A stretch of 64,000 bases of DNA from Achromobacter sp. RTa (GTDB lineage: Bacteria > Pseudomonadota > Gammaproteobacteria > Burkholderiales > Burkholderiaceae_B), in the NCBI RefSeq assembly GCF_000757485.1, contig NZ_JPYO01000045.1, positions 258,121-322,120 on the forward strand, given 5' to 3'. The position numbers and the translations under genes are program-made. Below are positions 43,334 to 54,605 of the stretch, piece after piece. Below the pieces are notes generated by a model that saw nothing but the letters and a program-made list of their open reading frames with translations, made no database searches and was not told the origin of the DNA. Numbering within the stretch: position 1 is the first letter of the stretch; each line of letters starts with the position of its first letter.

Positions 43334-44284
43334 TCAGCGCAGTTCGCGCACCCCCTGGCCCAGGCGCCGCCGCAGCAGGTTCCGCAGGGTGACGCCGTCC
43401 GCGTAGCCCACCTGCGCCGCGATCCGCTCCAGCGACAGGCTGCTGGTCTTCAGCAGGTGGGCCGCGCGTTCTACCCGCAAGTCCTGGAAGAACGACAACG
43501 GGCTTTTGCCCAGCACCTGCTGTGTGCGCCGCGCCAGGGTGCGCTTGCTGGCGCCCAGTTGCTGCGCGGCGGCGTCCAGCGAGAACCCTTGCGCAAGATG
43601 CTCGCGCGCCCAGCGCTCGAAGGCCTGGACCAGCGGATCGGCGTGCGCCAGGTGATCGGTGAGCGCGTAGGCGGATTGCGCGGGCCGCTGGTCCACGATC
43701 AGATAGCGCGCCACCAGCGCCGCCAGTTCAGGGCTGGCCTGGCGCACCAGCCATAGCGCCATGTCCATGTGTCCCAACGCGGCGCCCGCCGTCAGCAGGG
43801 AGGAAGAGCGGACCAGCATGCGGCTGTCTTCCAGTTCGACCTGCGGATAGCGTTGGCGAAAGAGCGGCGCCAGCCACCAGGTGGTGGTGGCCTTGTGGCC
43901 GTCCAGCAGGCCCGACTCCGCCAGCACGAAGGTGCCGATGCAGGCAGCGGCGGTGCTGCCGCCAGGCCCGCGTTCGCGCAGCATCCGGCCGCTGTCGCGC
44001 ACGTCCGGCCGTTCCAGGGCCGGCAGCAGCGTGCCGGGCATCTTGTAGCCGATGGCGGGAATCACGATCCAGTCCTGCGCGGCCGGATCCGGATTGCCCG
44101 CCACCGGCACGCTGAATCCTTGCGATGTGCGCACCTTGCGGCGCATGCCCACGATGCGGGTATCGAAGGGAGGGATGCGCGTGGGCAGCATGGGCGCCAG
44201 TTCGTTGGCCGTCGCAAACACGTCCAGGATCGCCGACAGGCCCGTGTCGAACACGCCATCCAGGGCGAGGATCTGCAATTGCAT
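43334..44284 (-). CDS. GlxA-like AraC-family regulator with DJ-1/PfpI domain
   Basis: 316 residues. The N-terminal ~180 are a class I amidotransferase-like domain: LDGVFDTGLSAILDVFATAN, AAACIGTFVLAESGLLDG with Cys at the nucleophile elbow, and ATTTWWLAPLF. The C-terminal ~100 are two AraC HTH units (LDAAAQQLGASKRTLARRTQ and LERIAAQVGYADGVTLRNLL). Such regulators often control transport or amine catabolism. Divergent from the LysE-type exporter, which it may control. Confidence 0.87.
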   Translation of the reverse strand: MQLQILALDGVFDTGLSAILDVFATANELAPMLPTRIPPFDTRIVGMRRKVRTSQGFSVPVAGNPDPAAQDWIVIPAIGYKMPGTLLPALERPDVRDSGRMLRERGPGGSTAAACIGTFVLAESGLLDGHKATTTWWLAPLFRQRYPQVELEDSRMLVRSSSLLTAGAALGHMDMALWLVRQASPELAALVARYLIVDQRPAQSAYALTDHLAHADPLVQAFERWAREHLAQGFSLDAAAQQLGASKRTLARRTQQVLGKSPLSFFQDLRVERAAHLLKTSSLSLERIAAQVGYADGVTLRNLLRRRLGQGVRELR

Positions 44285-44404
44285 GGCAAGAACGCTATCA
44301 AAGATGTCAATAGCGCCAATATTAATCAGGCCCGACCAGGCTCACAATGCCGCTGTCTTTCCAGCCGCGGCAGGCACTGCGCGGCGCGTATCGGGAGCCA
44401 TGCC

Positions 44405-45001
44405 TTGTCCACCGAAAACCTGCTTGCCCTGGCCACGTTCGCCCTGGTGACATCCATCTCGCCGGGGCCCAGCAACGTCATGCTGATGACGTCTGGCGCC
44501 AACTTCGGCTTCGCCCGGACGCTGCCCCAGGTGCTGGGCATCACGGCCGGCTTCACTTCGCTGCTGCTGGGAGTAGGGCTGGGGCTGGGCGCGGTGTTCG
44601 AGGCCTGGCCGGCCTTGTCGTTGGCGCTGAAGATCATGGGCGCGGGCTATCTGCTGTATCTGGCATGGCGCATCGCGCTGTCGCGCTCGATGGCGCCGGA
44701 CCAGGCGGCGTCGGCGCGCCCGCTCAGCTTCGTGGAATCTGCCCTGTTCCAATGGGTCAACCCCAAGGCGTGGATCGTGGCGCTTGCTGCCGTGGCGGTG
44801 TATATGGATGCGGCGGCGCCATGGGCTTCGCTGGGCCGCATGTGCGCCGTGTTCGCGCTGGTCAACCTGCCCGCCGTTTCCGTGTGGGCGGGCTGCGGCG
44901 TGGCGCTGCGCGGGTTCCTGGCGCGGCCGGGGCGCCTGAAGGGCTTCAATATCGGCATGGGCGCGCTGCTGGCGGCCACGCTGTGGCCCATGTTGCGCTG
45001 A
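44405..45001 (+). CDS. LysE-family amino-acid exporter
   Basis: 198 residues. The start is a TTG at 44405: GGAG lies seven bases upstream, while the nearby ATG at 44400 is out of frame. Begins LSTENLLALATFALVTSISP with the family motif PGPSNVMLMTSGANFG, and has five to six membrane helices (KIMGAGYLLYLAW, FQWVNPKAW). RhtB/LysE proteins export amino acids or related small metabolites. Regulated perhaps by the divergent GlxA-like gene. Confidence 0.85.
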   Translation: MSTENLLALATFALVTSISPGPSNVMLMTSGANFGFARTLPQVLGITAGFTSLLLGVGLGLGAVFEAWPALSLALKIMGAGYLLYLAWRIALSRSMAPDQAASARPLSFVESALFQWVNPKAWIVALAAVAVYMDAAAPWASLGRMCAVFALVNLPAVSVWAGCGVALRGFLARPGRLKGFNIGMGALLAATLWPMLR

Positions 45002-45020
45002 GCCGGACTTGGCGGCGGCG

Positions 45021-45647
45021 TCAGCCCGCTGCCGCCTCGCCGGGAGACGGCCACGCCAGGCCCATGGCGTAGCCGCGCACGTCCCGCGGCCAGTCCGCGA
45101 TCTGGCGGGCAAAGCGCTCTGGGTCGTCCGCATAGAGCGCCCGCGTCGCCTCTTCGAAGCCGGGCAGGTTGCCCGCCATGCCGGACATGAAGCGGTACGC
45201 AGCTTCCTGGCGCTGGCGCAGATGGTCCCGCGCCTCATTGTCGCGGCGGGCCTGCTCCACCAGCTTGCGCAGCGCCACGGATGCGCCGCCCGGCTGCGCG
45301 CCTAGCCAATCCCAATGGCGGGGCAGCAAGGTTACTTCGCGCGCCACCACGCCCAGCTTGGGCCGGCCGCGGCCGCGCGGCTGCGCCTCGTCTGCGGATG
45401 TATCGGGTTGCGGAGCGGCCGGCGCGGCAAGAGGACGGTGGCGTTCGGCGACGGCGGCATCGTCGCCGCTCAGGTCCAGGTCCACCTGTTTGCCGGACAG
45501 GTCGTCGAATACCAGGATAGGGGCGTCGCCGCCGGCAGGCAGGGCTTGCTTGACGGCCAGCGCCACCTCGGCGAGGGAGCCGGCGGCCAGAATGCGATGG
45601 CCGGCAAACGCGGTGTGCGGATCGGCGGGAGAAGTGGGCTGATGCAT
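45021..45647 (-). CDS. DUF2239 family protein
   Basis: 208 residues, recognised as DUF2239 from [18 protein letters not shown], the basic linker [20 protein letters not shown] and the C-terminal [17 protein letters not shown]. Cytoplasmic; function unknown. The linker resembles an AT-hook-like basic patch (RGRGRPK) and could contact nucleic acid. Three direct repeats lie just upstream (45656-45724). Confidence 0.82.
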   Translation of the reverse strand: MHQPTSPADPHTAFAGHRILAAGSLAEVALAVKQALPAGGDAPILVFDDLSGKQVDLDLSGDDAAVAERHRPLAAPAAPQPDTSADEAQPRGRGRPKLGVVAREVTLLPRHWDWLGAQPGGASVALRKLVEQARRDNEARDHLRQRQEAAYRFMSGMAGNLPGFEEATRALYADDPERFARQIADWPRDVRGYAMGLAWPSPGEAAAG

Positions 45648-45655
45648 GATTTAGT

Positions 45656-47300
<1,645 letters not shown>

Positions 47301-47332
47301 TCCGTACAGTCAACTACAATGTCATGCATCAC

Positions 47333-47385
47333 GCACCGGCAGAACCGCAAATGAACCAGCGGTTCTGCCGGTGCGGTTTTATTTA
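47333..47385 (+). terminator. Strong hairpin between guaB and guaA
   Basis: GCACCGGCAGAACCGC (47333-47348) pairs perfectly with GCGGTTCTGCCGGTGC (47359-47374) across a 10-base loop, followed by GGTTTTATTT. The 16-bp stem with a T-rich tail is a convincing intrinsic terminator, so guaA probably has its own promoter or depends on read-through. Confidence 0.8.
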
Positions 47386-47417
47386 CTGCGGTTTCATTCA
47401 TTACCGGTAGAGTCTCC

Positions 47418-49010
47418 ATGCACCAGCGCATCCTCATTCTCGACTACGGTTCGCAAGTCACCCAACTGATCGCCCGCCGCGTCCGCGAAGCCGGCGTGTA
47501 TTCCGAAGTGCATCCGGGCGACGTCGACGACGCCTTCGTGCGCGAACAGATGGCGCAAGGCCTGAAGGGCATCATCCTGTCGGGCAGCCACGCCTCGGCC
47601 TACGAAGAAGGCTCCATGCGCGTCCCGCACGCCGTGTTCGAGCTGGGCGTGCCCGTGCTGGGCATCTGCTATGGCATGCAGTCCATGGCGCAGCAGCTGG
47701 GCGGCGTGGTCAGCTTTTCCGACCACCGCGAATTCGGCTACGCCGAAGTCCGCGCGCACGGCCACACCAAGCTGCTCGACGGCCTGACCGACTTCACCAC
47801 GGATGAAGGCCACGGCATGCTCAAGGTCTGGATGAGCCACGGCGACAAGGTCACCGAGCTGCCCCCGGGTTTCAAGCTCATGGCGTCCACGCCGTCCTGC
47901 CCGATCGCCGGCATGGCCGACGAAGACCGCAAGTTCTACGCCGTGCAGTTCCACCCCGAAGTCACGCACACCGTCCAGGGCAAGGCCATGCTGGCCCGCT
48001 TCGTGAACGAGATCTGCGGCTGCGAAGGCGACTGGAACATGCCCGACTACGTGGCCGAGGCCGTCGCCCGCATCCGCGAGCAGGTCGGCGACGACGAAGT
48101 CATCCTGGGCCTGTCGGGCGGCGTGGACTCCTCCGTCGCCGCGGCCCTGATCCACAAGGCCATCGGCGACCAGCTCACCTGCGTGTTCGTCGACCACGGC
48201 CTGCTGCGCCTGGACGAAGGCAAGCAGGTCATGCAGACCTTCGCCGAAAACATGGGCGTGAAGATCATCCACATCGACGCGACCGCCCAGTTCATGGGCA
48301 AGCTCGCCGGCGTGGCCGATCCCGAAGCCAAGCGCAAGATCATCGGCCGCGAATTCGTCGAAGTGTTCCAGGAGCAGGCGGGCAAGCAGAAGAGCGCCAA
48401 GTGGCTGGCCCAGGGCACCATCTACCCCGACGTCATCGAATCGGCCGGCGCCAAGACCGGCAAGGCCACCTCCATCAAGTCGCACCACAACGTGGGCGGC
48501 CTGCCCGACACGCTGAACCTGCAACTGCTGGAGCCGCTGCGCGAACTGTTCAAGGACGAAGTCCGGGAACTCGGCGTGGCCCTGGGCCTGCCGCCGCAGA
48601 TGGTCTACCGCCACCCGTTCCCCGGCCCCGGCCTGGGCGTGCGCATCCTGGGCGAGGTCAAGCACGAATACGCCGAACTGCTGCGCCGTGCCGACGCGAT
48701 CTTCATCGAAGAGCTGCGCAACACCAAGGACGAGGCCAGCGGCCTGACCTGGTACGAGCTGACCTCGCAAGCCTTCGCCGTGTTCCTGCCCGTGAAGTCG
48801 GTGGGCGTGATGGGCGACGGCCGCACCTACGAATACGTCGTGGCCCTGCGCGCCGTGCAGACCTTCGACTTCATGACCGCCGACTGGGCGCCGCTGCCGC
48901 ATCCGCTGCTGGCGCGGGTGTCTTCGCGCATTATCAATGAGGTGCGTGGGATCAACCGGGTTGTGTACGACGTGTCGAGCAAGCCGCCGGCGACGATTGA
49001 GTGGGAGTGA
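47418..49010 (+). CDS. guaA: GMP synthase (glutamine-hydrolysing)
   Basis: 530 residues. The class I glutaminase domain has the Cys of [15 protein letters not shown], then His/Glu of VQFHPEVTH. The ATP pyrophosphatase domain has [13 protein letters not shown]. The C-terminal dimerisation domain ends PPATIEWE, as in all GuaA proteins. Converts XMP to GMP with glutamine and ATP. Functions directly after GuaB in the same pathway. Confidence 0.97.
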   Translation: MHQRILILDYGSQVTQLIARRVREAGVYSEVHPGDVDDAFVREQMAQGLKGIILSGSHASAYEEGSMRVPHAVFELGVPVLGICYGMQSMAQQLGGVVSFSDHREFGYAEVRAHGHTKLLDGLTDFTTDEGHGMLKVWMSHGDKVTELPPGFKLMASTPSCPIAGMADEDRKFYAVQFHPEVTHTVQGKAMLARFVNEICGCEGDWNMPDYVAEAVARIREQVGDDEVILGLSGGVDSSVAAALIHKAIGDQLTCVFVDHGLLRLDEGKQVMQTFAENMGVKIIHIDATAQFMGKLAGVADPEAKRKIIGREFVEVFQEQAGKQKSAKWLAQGTIYPDVIESAGAKTGKATSIKSHHNVGGLPDTLNLQLLEPLRELFKDEVRELGVALGLPPQMVYRHPFPGPGLGVRILGEVKHEYAELLRRADAIFIEELRNTKDEASGLTWYELTSQAFAVFLPVKSVGVMGDGRTYEYVVALRAVQTFDFMTADWAPLPHPLLARVSSRIINEVRGINRVVYDVSSKPPATIEWE

Positions 49011-49037
49011 TCCCGCGCTTGTCCTGCGGCAAGTAAC

Positions 49038-49060
49038 AAAGGCGCTTCGGCGCCTTTTTT
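49038..49060 (+). terminator. Intrinsic terminator after guaA
   Basis: AAAGGCGC (49038-49045), TTCG tetraloop, GCGCCTTT (49050-49057), then more T residues. A textbook terminator 28 bases after the guaA stop. Confidence 0.9.
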
Positions 49061-49172
49061 ATTTTTTGCATCCCGGCACGATCAAGGCGCATGGCACCGG
49101 AGTGCTTATGAAGGGCGAAATCCCGCACTGATACCATCTTGTCTGTTTCGACGTGATCGAGGAAGCCGATAG

Positions 49173-49565
49173 ATGAGATTTCGACACCGCATCCCGTACC
49201 GCAATCTGGCCGGACTTGTGCTGGCGCTTTCGGCGATGGCCGCTCAGGCGCAGCAACCCGAGGTCTACCGGCCCATCACCGCGAAAGAGCTGCTGGCGGG
49301 ATTCATGGAGGGCGGGTTGGCGACCTGGATTCAGGATCCAGTGCAGCGTTCCTCGCTTTCGACGTTCATGGCGACCGCCTACGTGCTGGGCACGGCCGAC
49401 AGCGTGAAGGGGCAACAGTGGTGCCCGGGGCAGGATGTGCGCATGGAGAGGTTCTCGGAGCGGGTGATGGATTACTTGGCCGATCTTCCTCAAGCCAGGC
49501 AGGAGGAAAGCGCTGCAAAGATCGTGGCGGAAGCCTTGGGAAAGGCTTATCCATGCCGGCGATGA
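49173..49565 (+). CDS. Rap1a/Tai-like exported protein
   Basis: 130 residues with a signal peptide ending AMAAQAQ. The mature part follows the Rap1a/Tai immunity pattern: ITAKELLAGFMEG, a central ATAYVLGTADSVKGQQWCPG with Cys, and the ending VAEALGKAYPCRR with a second Cys, likely forming a disulphide. Rap1a-type proteins neutralise periplasmic type VI amidase effectors, but many members stand alone with no effector, as here. Stand-alone immunity or an unrelated envelope role are both possible. Confidence 0.72.
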   Translation: MRFRHRIPYRNLAGLVLALSAMAAQAQQPEVYRPITAKELLAGFMEGGLATWIQDPVQRSSLSTFMATAYVLGTADSVKGQQWCPGQDVRMERFSERVMDYLADLPQARQEESAAKIVAEALGKAYPCRR

Positions 49566-49889
49566 GCGCCATGCCGTCCTTGTGAAGAAGATCATATCGT
49601 GGACTAATGATTCGCGATGGAACTGGCTTGCCCGGCAGACGAGCCAGCCCTGATTCGCCCGATATCAAGCGCTGTAGCCTGAATATGAACAAATCGACTG
49701 ATGTCGGAGGACTGGTCGCGCATATTCGCTCGCTCGATGAATCTGATCCGTCACAATGATAGATCACATAATGGACTTGTTTTGCTAGTTACATCGTTCC
49801 CCCGTAGCTATCATGCAGCAAACAAATCAATCAAAAAGTGTCCATTGAACAAACTGTGAAAGGGGGAGCGCCCGCAAGGGCCGGACAGT
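49566..49889. other. Intergenic region upstream of the dehydrogenase operon
   Basis: 324 bases without a supported gene. It turns AT-rich near 49750-49830, where the promoter of the following operon is expected. Only short frames occur on either strand, and no regulator gene is adjacent. Confidence 0.35.
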
Positions 49890-50777
49890 ATGAGCGTTGT
49901 GTTTAATCAGGTTGGCTTCATCGGGTTGGGCGTAATGGGCGAGCACATGTGCCGCAACTTAAGCAGAAAATCTTCCCGGCCCGTTCATGCCTATGACCTG
50001 CAGCCCGCAGCCTTGCAGCGCCTGCGGGACGATGGCGCGCTGGCGCGCGATTCCATCCGCGACGTGGCCGCGCACGTCGACGTGGTGTTCCTGTCGCTGC
50101 CCAGCATCCAGCACGTGGAGGACGTCTGCCTGGGGGCGGAAGGCCTGTTGTCCGGGGACCGCAAGCCTTCGATGATCGTGGATACGGGCACCAGCGACGT
50201 GGCGCGCACGCGCGCATTGGCCGTGAAGCTGGCGGAGCAGGGCGTGCGTTTCGTGGATGCGCCGGTGGCCCGCATGCCCGAGGCCGCGCGCGATGGAACC
50301 TTGCTGATCATGGTGGGCGGCGGGCAAGAGGATTTTGACGCGCTCAAGCCGCTGTTGGATTGCATGGGCAGCGACGTGGTGCTGTGCGGCGGCACGGGTT
50401 GTGGGCAGATCGTCAAGATCGCCAACAACATGGTGCTGATGATGAATGTGGCTGTCCTGTCCGAGGCGCTGCTCATCTGCGAGCGGGCGGGCATGGACGG
50501 CAAGCAGCTGCTGGATGTGCTGGCTATCGGCTCCGCAGCGAGCCAGGCGCTGAACGTCGCCGGCATTCGCGCCCTGGCTCCGCGCCAGTTCCCGCAAGGC
50601 CGTTTTTCCGCCGCGTATGCGCTGAAGGACGTGCAGCTGGCATCCACCTTGGCGGATGCCACCGGCGTGGATGCCGCGATCCTGGCGCGCACGCGCGATC
50701 TGTTGCAGGGCGCGGTCGCCAACGGCGACGGCCAGGCCTACTACCCGGTGCTGATCAATCGGATCGCCACGCGCTAG
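49890..50777 (+). CDS. 3-hydroxyisobutyrate dehydrogenase-family NAD(P)-dependent oxidoreductase
   Basis: 295 residues. Rossmann motif GFIGLGVMGEHMCRNL at the N-terminus, substrate-binding FVDAPVARMPEAARDGTLLI, and the catalytic Lys in GCGQIVKIANNM. Relatives oxidise 3-hydroxyisobutyrate or reduce tartronate semialdehyde; DAPVARMPEAA deviates from the usual DAPVSGG, so the substrate is probably different. First gene of an operon with a Bug receptor and an aldehyde dehydrogenase, giving a plausible hydroxyacid-to-semialdehyde-to-acid route. Confidence 0.85.
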   Translation: MSVVFNQVGFIGLGVMGEHMCRNLSRKSSRPVHAYDLQPAALQRLRDDGALARDSIRDVAAHVDVVFLSLPSIQHVEDVCLGAEGLLSGDRKPSMIVDTGTSDVARTRALAVKLAEQGVRFVDAPVARMPEAARDGTLLIMVGGGQEDFDALKPLLDCMGSDVVLCGGTGCGQIVKIANNMVLMMNVAVLSEALLICERAGMDGKQLLDVLAIGSAASQALNVAGIRALAPRQFPQGRFSAAYALKDVQLASTLADATGVDAAILARTRDLLQGAVANGDGQAYYPVLINRIATR

Positions 50778-50828
50778 CAGCCCGCAGTTTCCATTTCCCA
50801 ATAACAAAGCAATCCGGAGACATTAGAA

Positions 50829-51794
50829 ATGTTCATTCGTCGTATCGTCGCGGCCGCAGCCATTGCGCTGGGGCTGACCGGCGCGGCCCAGGCCGCCGAT
50901 TATCCCAACCGTCCCGTCAAGGTCGTCATCGGCTTTCCCGCGGGCGGCCCCACCGATGTCGCTGCCCGCATACTGGCCAAGTACATGGGCGAACACCTTG
51001 GGCAGCCGTTCGTGGTCGAGAACCGCACCGGGGCCAGCGGCGCCATCGCGGTGCGCGGCGTCGTCGGCGTCGAGCCGGACGGCTACACCATCCTGATGGG
51101 CAATTCGGGCAGCATGTCGGTCCTGCCGTACCTGATCAAGGACCTGGGCTACGATCCCTTGACCCAGCTCGATCCCATCGGCCTGGTCGTGAACCTGCCG
51201 TCCGTGCTGGCCGTGCCCACGGATTCCCCGTTCAAGAGCGTGCCGGATATGCTGGCCTATGCCAAGGCCAATCCGGGCAAGCTGACCTATGCCTCGCAGG
51301 GGATCGGATCGCTGAACCACATCGCCACCGAATGGTTCAAGCTGATTACGGGCGTGGACATCACCCACGTGCCTTATCGGGGCGATGCGCCCTCGATCCA
51401 GGACCTGACCGCCGGCCGCGTCGATATGTCGTTCTTCAGCATCGTCAGCGCGTTGCCTCAGCTGCAGGGCAAGCGCCTGCGCCTGCTGGGCGTGGCGACG
51501 AGCAAGCCGCTGGACGAGTTGCCCGGCGTGCCCACCGTCATGTCCCAGGGCGTGTCCGGTTTCGTGGCAGAGCCCTGGAACGCTTTCCTCACTCCGAAGG
51601 GCGTGCCCGCCGATATCCGCGAGAAACTCAACAAGGCCATGAACGACGCGCTCAAGGACAAGGATGTGCTGGCCAGCCTGCGCGGTGTGGGCCTGTATCC
51701 CATGGGCGGCAGTCCGGAAGACCTGGCGAACTACATGAAGAGCCAGTCTGCGCTGTGGTCCGACGTGATCAAGCGCGCCAATATCACGCAATAA
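50829..51794 (+). CDS. Bug-family (TctC-like) substrate-binding protein
   Basis: 321 residues; GGAGA lies eight bases before the ATG. Signal peptide to AQA, then YPNRPVKVVIGFPAGGPTDV and the VPYRGDAPSIQDLTAGRVDM segment, both Bug signatures. It presumably binds the hydroxy-acid substrate of the flanking dehydrogenases. No TctAB genes are nearby. Confidence 0.9.
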   Translation: MFIRRIVAAAAIALGLTGAAQAADYPNRPVKVVIGFPAGGPTDVAARILAKYMGEHLGQPFVVENRTGASGAIAVRGVVGVEPDGYTILMGNSGSMSVLPYLIKDLGYDPLTQLDPIGLVVNLPSVLAVPTDSPFKSVPDMLAYAKANPGKLTYASQGIGSLNHIATEWFKLITGVDITHVPYRGDAPSIQDLTAGRVDMSFFSIVSALPQLQGKRLRLLGVATSKPLDELPGVPTVMSQGVSGFVAEPWNAFLTPKGVPADIREKLNKAMNDALKDKDVLASLRGVGLYPMGGSPEDLANYMKSQSALWSDVIKRANITQ

Positions 51795-51849
51795 CACACG
51801 GGGGCCCCGCGTCTTTACGGATGGGGCTCCATCATTGGAGATGAAAGGA

Positions 51850-53295
51850 ATGTCTATGGACGCCATGGAATATCCGCGGCTGACGCTGCATATCGGCGGG
51901 CAATGGCTGGACGGTTCGGGACGCGAAGCGAGCGAGGTGCTGGACCCGGCCACCGGCCAGCCCCTGGGCCTGCTGCCGCACGCCACGGATGCCGACGTCG
52001 ATGCCGCCCTGCAAGCGGCTCACGCCGCCTTTCCCGCCTGGCGCCGCACCTCGCCGCTGGAGCGTTCGGAGATTCTGCGCAATGCGGCGCGGCTGCTGCG
52101 CGAGCGGTCGGATGTCCTCAGCTGGATCGTCACGCGGGAATTGGGCAAGCCCTTGGCGGAATCGCGCGTCGAGGTGAGCAAGGCCGCCGAGCAGTTCGAA
52201 TGGTCGGCGGAGGAGTGCCGGCGCATCTATGGACGCATCATTCCCGCCCGCGAGCCACGCACCCGCCAGATGGTCGTTCCAGAGCCCGTCGGGCCCGTGG
52301 CGGCCTTCTCGGGATGGAATGCGCCGGCGATCACGCCTTCCCGCAAGATTGCCGGCGCCTTGGCGGCAGGCTGCACGGTGGTCATCAAGCCCGCGGAGGA
52401 AACCCCCGCCACGGCGCTGTTCCTGGCCCGCGTCCTGCAGGACAGCGGCCTGCCTGCCGGCGTGCTCAATATGGTGTTCGGCGACCCGGGCCGGGTGTCG
52501 GACAGGATGATCCAATCACCGTTGATTCGCGCCGTGACCTTCACCGGTTCGACCGTAATCGGCACGAAGGTGGCCCAGCTGGCCGCAGCCGGCCTCAAGC
52601 GCAGCGTGCTGGAACTGGGCGGGCATGCGCCGGTCCTGGTGTTCGGGGATGCGGATCCCGTCGCGGCCGCAAAAACGCTGATCCAGGCCAAGCTGCGCAA
52701 TGCCGGCCAGATCTGCACGTCGCCCACGCGCATGCTGGTCCATGAGTCCATCGCCGAGGCATTCGCCAAGACCATGGCCGAGCAGGCCCGCCAATGGCGC
52801 GTCGGCCCCGGCCTGGAGGACGGCGTGCAGATGGGGCCGCTGGCCAATGCGCGCCGGCTTGAAGCCATACAGTCCATGGTCGAAGATGGTTGCGACCGGG
52901 GCGGAGAGGTCCTGGCGGGCGGGAAGCGCATCGGTGACAGAGGCTATTTCTTCCAGCCTACCGTCATGCGCAGCTACGACGAAAGCTGGCGCGCCGCCAA
53001 TGTCGAGCCTTTCGGGCCGCTGGCCATCCTGGGCGCCTTCTCCACGTTCGACGAGGCCATCGCCGAGGCGAATCGCTTGCCGTTCGGCCTGGCTGCCTAC
53101 GTTTTCACGCACAATGCGGACACGATTACCGATGCGACGGATGCCATCGAAAGCGGCACGGTATGCGTGAATCATTGCCTGCATTCTTTGCCGGAAACGC
53201 CTTTCGGCGGCGTGAAGCAGAGCGGCCTGGGCAAGGAAGGAGGGATGGAAGGCCTGGCCGAGTTCACGCAGTACAAGTACGTGACCCAGCGTTGA
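51850..53295 (+). CDS. NAD(P)-dependent aldehyde dehydrogenase
   Basis: About 481 residues; ATGs at 51850 and 51856 are both possible (GGAG nine bases before the first, AAGGA six before the second). Catalytic Glu lies in VLELGGHAPVLVF and Cys in NAGQICTSPTRML; FTGSTVIGTKVAQL and the ending LPETPFGGVKQSGLGKEGG are conserved. It resembles succinate-semialdehyde dehydrogenases. Likely oxidises the semialdehyde produced by the 3-hydroxyisobutyrate-type dehydrogenase in the same operon. Confidence 0.9.
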   Translation: MSMDAMEYPRLTLHIGGQWLDGSGREASEVLDPATGQPLGLLPHATDADVDAALQAAHAAFPAWRRTSPLERSEILRNAARLLRERSDVLSWIVTRELGKPLAESRVEVSKAAEQFEWSAEECRRIYGRIIPAREPRTRQMVVPEPVGPVAAFSGWNAPAITPSRKIAGALAAGCTVVIKPAEETPATALFLARVLQDSGLPAGVLNMVFGDPGRVSDRMIQSPLIRAVTFTGSTVIGTKVAQLAAAGLKRSVLELGGHAPVLVFGDADPVAAAKTLIQAKLRNAGQICTSPTRMLVHESIAEAFAKTMAEQARQWRVGPGLEDGVQMGPLANARRLEAIQSMVEDGCDRGGEVLAGGKRIGDRGYFFQPTVMRSYDESWRAANVEPFGPLAILGAFSTFDEAIAEANRLPFGLAAYVFTHNADTITDATDAIESGTVCVNHCLHSLPETPFGGVKQSGLGKEGGMEGLAEFTQYKYVTQR

Positions 53296-53562
53296 GCAGA
53301 GGCACGTCCGCGCCAACGCGCGGGCTCCATCGCAGACCAGCGCCGCCGCGTCCTTCATGTTGCGGCAGCCTCAATGCCAGTGGAGTTGCGGCGTGTCCAG
53401 GTTGCTGGCTTCGCTGCCGTTCCCCGATCCCAAGCTGGATTGACGATGGGCGCTGGCGGCGCTCAGACCGCCGGAATCCGGTGGGGTGATGCGGATCGGC
53501 GCGTCACGCCAGCCGCGCCGCCAGCGCAGGCTTATCGGCCGTGATATCGCGCGATGATGCAT

Positions 53563-54024
53563 TCACGGCCGCTCCAATAGACGCGGACCCGAACCGCTTT
53601 CTCCCAATACGTCCAGCGGGTTGCGCAAGGGGCAATCTTCCAGCGACAGGCAGCCGCAACCGATGCAGCGGTCCAGCTCGTCGCGCAGCCGTTCGAGTTT
53701 TGTGATGCGCTCGTTCAGGCGTTTCCGCCAATTCGATGAAAGCTCGTGCCATTGCGCGGCGCTGAGCTTGCTGCCGGGCGGGTAGCGGCACAGCGTTTCC
53801 TTGATTTCCTCCAGCGGAATCCCCGTTCGCTGGGCCACCTTGATGACGGCGATGTAGCGCAGCACCGCGGAGGGGAAGCGGCGCTGGTTGCCCGCATTTC
53901 GCGTGCTGGCGATCAATCCCCTGGATTCGTAGAAATGGATGGTGGAAACCGCCACGCCGGCCCGGTGCGCGACTTCGCCCACCGTGAGCATGCGCGAGAA
54001 ATCCATCGGTCTCTTCCCATTCAT
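53563..54024 (-). CDS. soxR: Redox-sensitive regulator SoxR
   Basis: 153 residues of the MerR family. The HTH ([20 protein letters not shown]) is followed by [20 protein letters not shown]. The [2Fe-2S] ligand set is complete: [17 protein letters not shown] gives C-x2-C-x-C-x5-C. SoxR senses redox-cycling compounds by oxidation of this cluster. The gene is divergent from a DoxX gene, and a near-consensus SoxR box lies between them, GAGG of that box also serving as a ribosome site. No soxS follows, as usual outside enterics. Confidence 0.93.
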   Translation of the reverse strand: MNGKRPMDFSRMLTVGEVAHRAGVAVSTIHFYESRGLIASTRNAGNQRRFPSAVLRYIAVIKVAQRTGIPLEEIKETLCRYPPGSKLSAAQWHELSSNWRKRLNERITKLERLRDELDRCIGCGCLSLEDCPLRNPLDVLGESGSGPRLLERP

Positions 54025-54032
54025 GTGTTTGA

Positions 54033-54050
54033 CCTCAACTTAACTTGAGC
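54033..54050. promoter_or_regulatory. SoxR box
   Basis: CCTCAACTTAACTTGAGC is an 18-bp dyad nearly identical to the E. coli soxS operator (CCTCAAGTTAACTTGAGG). It begins nine bases from the soxR start and about 110 from the DoxX start, so SoxR can govern both. Confidence 0.85.
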
Positions 54051-54161
54051 TTTTATAGTCCGGCAGGCCGATGCGGGCAAGCCCTCGGGATTGCCTGTTT
54101 CCCCGTAACCCTGCCGGCCGCGTGGCGTAGCCGCTGGCCGATTCTTCAATCGTGGAGACCC

Positions 54162-54575
54162 ATGCAAGACCTCGTAAATAAGGCGCTGGACAGCCGCTGG
54201 CTGTGGATCCTGGCCCGTATCCTGCTGGCGGTGGTATTTCTTTCCTCGGGCTTGGCGAAGCTGATCGATTTCCAGGGCGGACTTGCCGAAATGCGCGCCG
54301 CCGGGCTGGAGCCGGACTGGCTGTTCAACATCGCGACGGCGCTGGTGCTGATCGGCGGCTCGGTCCTGCTGCTGCTGGATCGCGTGCTATGGCTGGGCGC
54401 GGGAGCGCTGTCGGTGTTCCTGCTGCTGACCATCGTGGTGGTGCATCGCTTCTGGGCGATGCCGGAGCCCCAGGCCAAGCTCGCGATGTTCTGGGCGCTG
54501 GAGCACGCTACGGTGATCGGCGGATTGATCGCGGCCGCCATCGCCAGCCGCATGCGCCGCAAGGGGCGGGCGTGA
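54162..54575 (+). CDS. DoxX-family membrane protein, SoxR-controlled
   Basis: 137 residues from ATG 54162 (GGAG five bases before). Four membrane helices: WILARILLAVVFLSSGLAKL, NIATALVLIGGSVLLLLD, LGAGALSVFLLLTIVVVHRF and HATVIGGLIAAAIASR. The FLSSGLAKLIDF segment is the DoxX signature. DoxX proteins are linked to quinone and oxidative-stress responses. Direct SoxR control suggests it copes with redox-active compounds. Confidence 0.85.
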   Translation: MQDLVNKALDSRWLWILARILLAVVFLSSGLAKLIDFQGGLAEMRAAGLEPDWLFNIATALVLIGGSVLLLLDRVLWLGAGALSVFLLLTIVVVHRFWAMPEPQAKLAMFWALEHATVIGGLIAAAIASRMRRKGRA

Positions 54576-54605
54576 GGCTCGTCCCGCACTGGATCCGGGA
54601 TTGCC

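Noticed and set aside
53371-53562. 63-codon minus-strand frame ending DTPQLHWH
   Set aside because: Looks faintly natural at its end but has no ribosome site, no motif and an Arg-rich start; left unannotated.
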